Shown: positions 62,647-64,000 of the stretch, in pieces | Layout: each line of letters begins with the position of its first letter | How positions within the stretch are numbered: the stretch's first letter is position 1 | Source: Formicarius rufipectus | Taxonomy: Eukaryota > Chordata > Aves > Passeriformes > Formicariidae | Assembly (NCBI GenBank): GCA_013399695.1 | Contig: VXAU01001869.1 | Coordinates: 1-64,000, forward strand | Length of the DNA: 64,000 nt | Direction of reading: 5' to 3' | Made by a program: the position numbers and the translations under genes | The notes under the pieces: generated by a model | Told to the model about the DNA's origin: nothing | The model's input: the letters and a program-made list of their open reading frames with translations, nothing else | Databases searched by the model: none

Positions 62647-64000
62647 ACTAAATCTTGCCCACATATGGTTTTTTAACATACTGCTTTAAAGACGTAATTA
62701 TTAAGATTTTGTATACTTGAATATGTTACACTAAACACAGAGCTACATTACATTTATACACTACATATCTGAGAAGTTAAAAAAGCAGCATTTTATGCTT
62801 CCAATGATCATAGCATTATTTTTTAAAGAGATCTATACATATGTTTATGCAGCTAGGTAATGGTTTGTGATCTCTTGGAATTAAAAACTATAACTTGGCA
62901 GAAGAGAGAAAATTTTCATTTGAAAAATGTTAATAAATAATTATTCAATGAGATCATTAAAATGGAAAGCAATCAGAGATGATAAAGGACTTTAAGAATG
63001 GAAGAGCACATGTTGTTCGAGTCCCTCTGGATACTATACAAAAGTCTTGTATATTCACACGTTTGTATAAGAAAGTACCGAACATCAATATTTTCAAGTT
63101 CATGCCTGCCTAAATTTGGCAAAACAAATTATTTCCCCTTTCATCTGATAAGAAATAGGCACAGTGAAGAACAACAAAACCTCTGAAAAGCAAGTATTTA
63201 GAATTGTCAGTCAGAGGCAATAAGAAAAATGTCTTTGGACACTTGAAGTAGTTTTTAAAGCACTTTTTCTTTCAAGTGGAATAACAGAAGAACAAAACAT
63301 TTCACATTAAATTTTTGAGTCTAGAAAAAACCAGAACAATGAAAATCCTTTGAGAAAATACTATATTCTAACACAGTATGTGGTGTAAAAAAATTGCTTT
63401 TACTAAGGTCCATTTTGGGAGGGCAGGAATAACTTTGTCATCCATAAAAACAGCCACACAACCTGGAGAAGCATCCTCCTTTTCTTCATTGGCAACAGTT
63501 GCTGCCTGAACCACCTTTTGTTTTCACCACATTTTTGCTCTGCCCAAGTAACAGGGATGAAAACTTCTATGAACTGTGCTTTTGGGTACTGCACTCCATT
63601 GCCAATACTAAGTTACCATTGCATTTCCACCAGTCCTTACCACAAGTTATTTGTCTGCTCAAAATAGCTTTCTAAGGGTATAATCCCCTCTATGAGTCAC
63701 AGTATTAGCCCTTGGATGTGTCATTTGTTTTGCCTGCAACTGCCAATTGTTTCTGTGGTGTATTACAATGGCTGCCAAGTTGTATTTCTGTTGGATGCAT
63801 AAGAACACCCATGTGTGCAAACAAGGACTTGTTTGTGTGTCCCTACTCACACACATGGAAGGTTTCCACTATCGACATTGTCAGCCATGTGGCTCAAACC
63901 TGCTGGTTGAACACACAGAGAGATGCTGAGCAGTGAAAACAATGATCTGAGCGCAAAACAGCTAACAAAAATAATAAACACTGAAAAGGTCCCCGTGGCC

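Larger units (their letters stand above)
1..64000 (-). other. ENOX1: ENOX1 gene locus, internal part (both ends lie outside the window)
   Basis: Seven minus-strand exons with matching phases encode the central two thirds of ecto-NOX disulfide-thiol exchanger 1. Known of the family: a cell-surface, growth-related hydroquinone (NADH) oxidase and protein disulfide-thiol interchange protein with an RRM domain and a C-terminal coiled coil, reported to alternate the two activities rhythmically. Seen here: intron phases in transcript order 1,1,1,1,0,1,0 and GT-AG borders throughout. The first recognisable exon (58827) is entered in phase 1, so an upstream coding exon must lie beyond 64000. The last one (2099) ends in phase 0 before the QLLTIQ-type coiled-coil exon expected at positions below 1. 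Introns are 1.7-19.6 kb. No second gene could be supported on either strand. Confidence 0.95.
58828..64000 (-). other. ENOX1 intron, 5' part cut by the window end
   Basis: Enters the CxxC exon in phase 1. It holds the G/T- and purine-rich tracts (58917-59165), a MIR-like relic (60195-60370) and an A-rich tract (62584-62646). The upstream ENOX1 exon (with the conserved DPTAWATAMNNLGM-type segment) was looked for on the minus strand and not found. Confidence 0.85.

Noticed and set aside
58828..64000. Upstream ENOX1 coding exon or promoter
   Set aside because: Searched on the minus strand for the conserved segment before DSICVPGF; not found, so it must lie beyond the window.
1..64000. CRISPR arrays, operons, rRNA or tRNA genes
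   Set aside because: No regularly spaced repeats or RNA gene signatures were seen; the sequence is vertebrate intronic DNA. MIR relics contain tRNA-derived parts but are not tRNA genes.

Overview
The window is vertebrate nuclear DNA, almost certainly from a bird. It is AT-rich, has long introns, contains several CR1 LINE 3' ends with the avian ATTCTATGATTCTATGA-type tail, and carries a solo LTR of an ERVL-like family that is common in neoavian genomes. Four Ns inside a poly-A run (43982-43985) mark it as a draft or scaffolded assembly.

Only one protein-coding gene can be supported: ENOX1 (ecto-NOX disulfide-thiol exchanger 1), on the minus strand and spanning the whole window. Seven coding exons are recognisable, in transcript order 58827-58654, 56937-56731, 50015-49782, 39075-38863, 25342-25236, 21968-21851 and 2283-2099. 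All junctions are GT-AG and every phase fits, giving one open frame of about 412 codons, roughly residues 70-480 of the approximately 640-residue protein. These exons encode the Pro-rich segment and CxxC motif, the whole RRM domain, the basic/acidic helical linker, the central conserved ENOX region, the acidic MSDDD stretch and the start of the C-terminal coiled coil. The initiator exon lies beyond 64000 and the C-terminal exons lie before position 1. ENOX1 rather than ENOX2 is called from paralogue-distinguishing residues such as DSICVPGFDPS and AIMHYSEHEAALLAEKLK.

The rest is intronic. Region by region: 1-2098 holds a retroelement-derived ORF, an ERV-type LTR and an AT-rich double palindrome. 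The 19.6-kb intron 2284-21850 holds CR1 and MIR-like relics and a 582-bp solo LTR with intact 5-bp target duplications. The intron 21969-25235 holds a strong candidate cassette exon (22582-22668, 87 nt, in frame, phase 0-0) inside a local CpG-richer patch, plus a 147-bp stretch bounded by 13-bp inverted repeats. The intron 25343-38862 holds a degenerate L2-type reverse-transcriptase fragment and a head-to-head inverted CR1 pair. The introns 39076-49781, 50016-56730, 56938-58653 and 58828-64000 hold simple repeats, small CR1 pieces, a long poly-T tract, a polypurine tract and a MIR-like SINE relic.

The most interesting new item is the candidate 29-codon ENOX1 cassette exon. The next are the sense-oriented solo LTR, which could supply a promoter or poly(A) site to ENOX1, and the in-frame L2-like reverse-transcriptase relic. 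No prokaryotic features, CRISPR arrays, rRNA genes or confident tRNA genes are seen.
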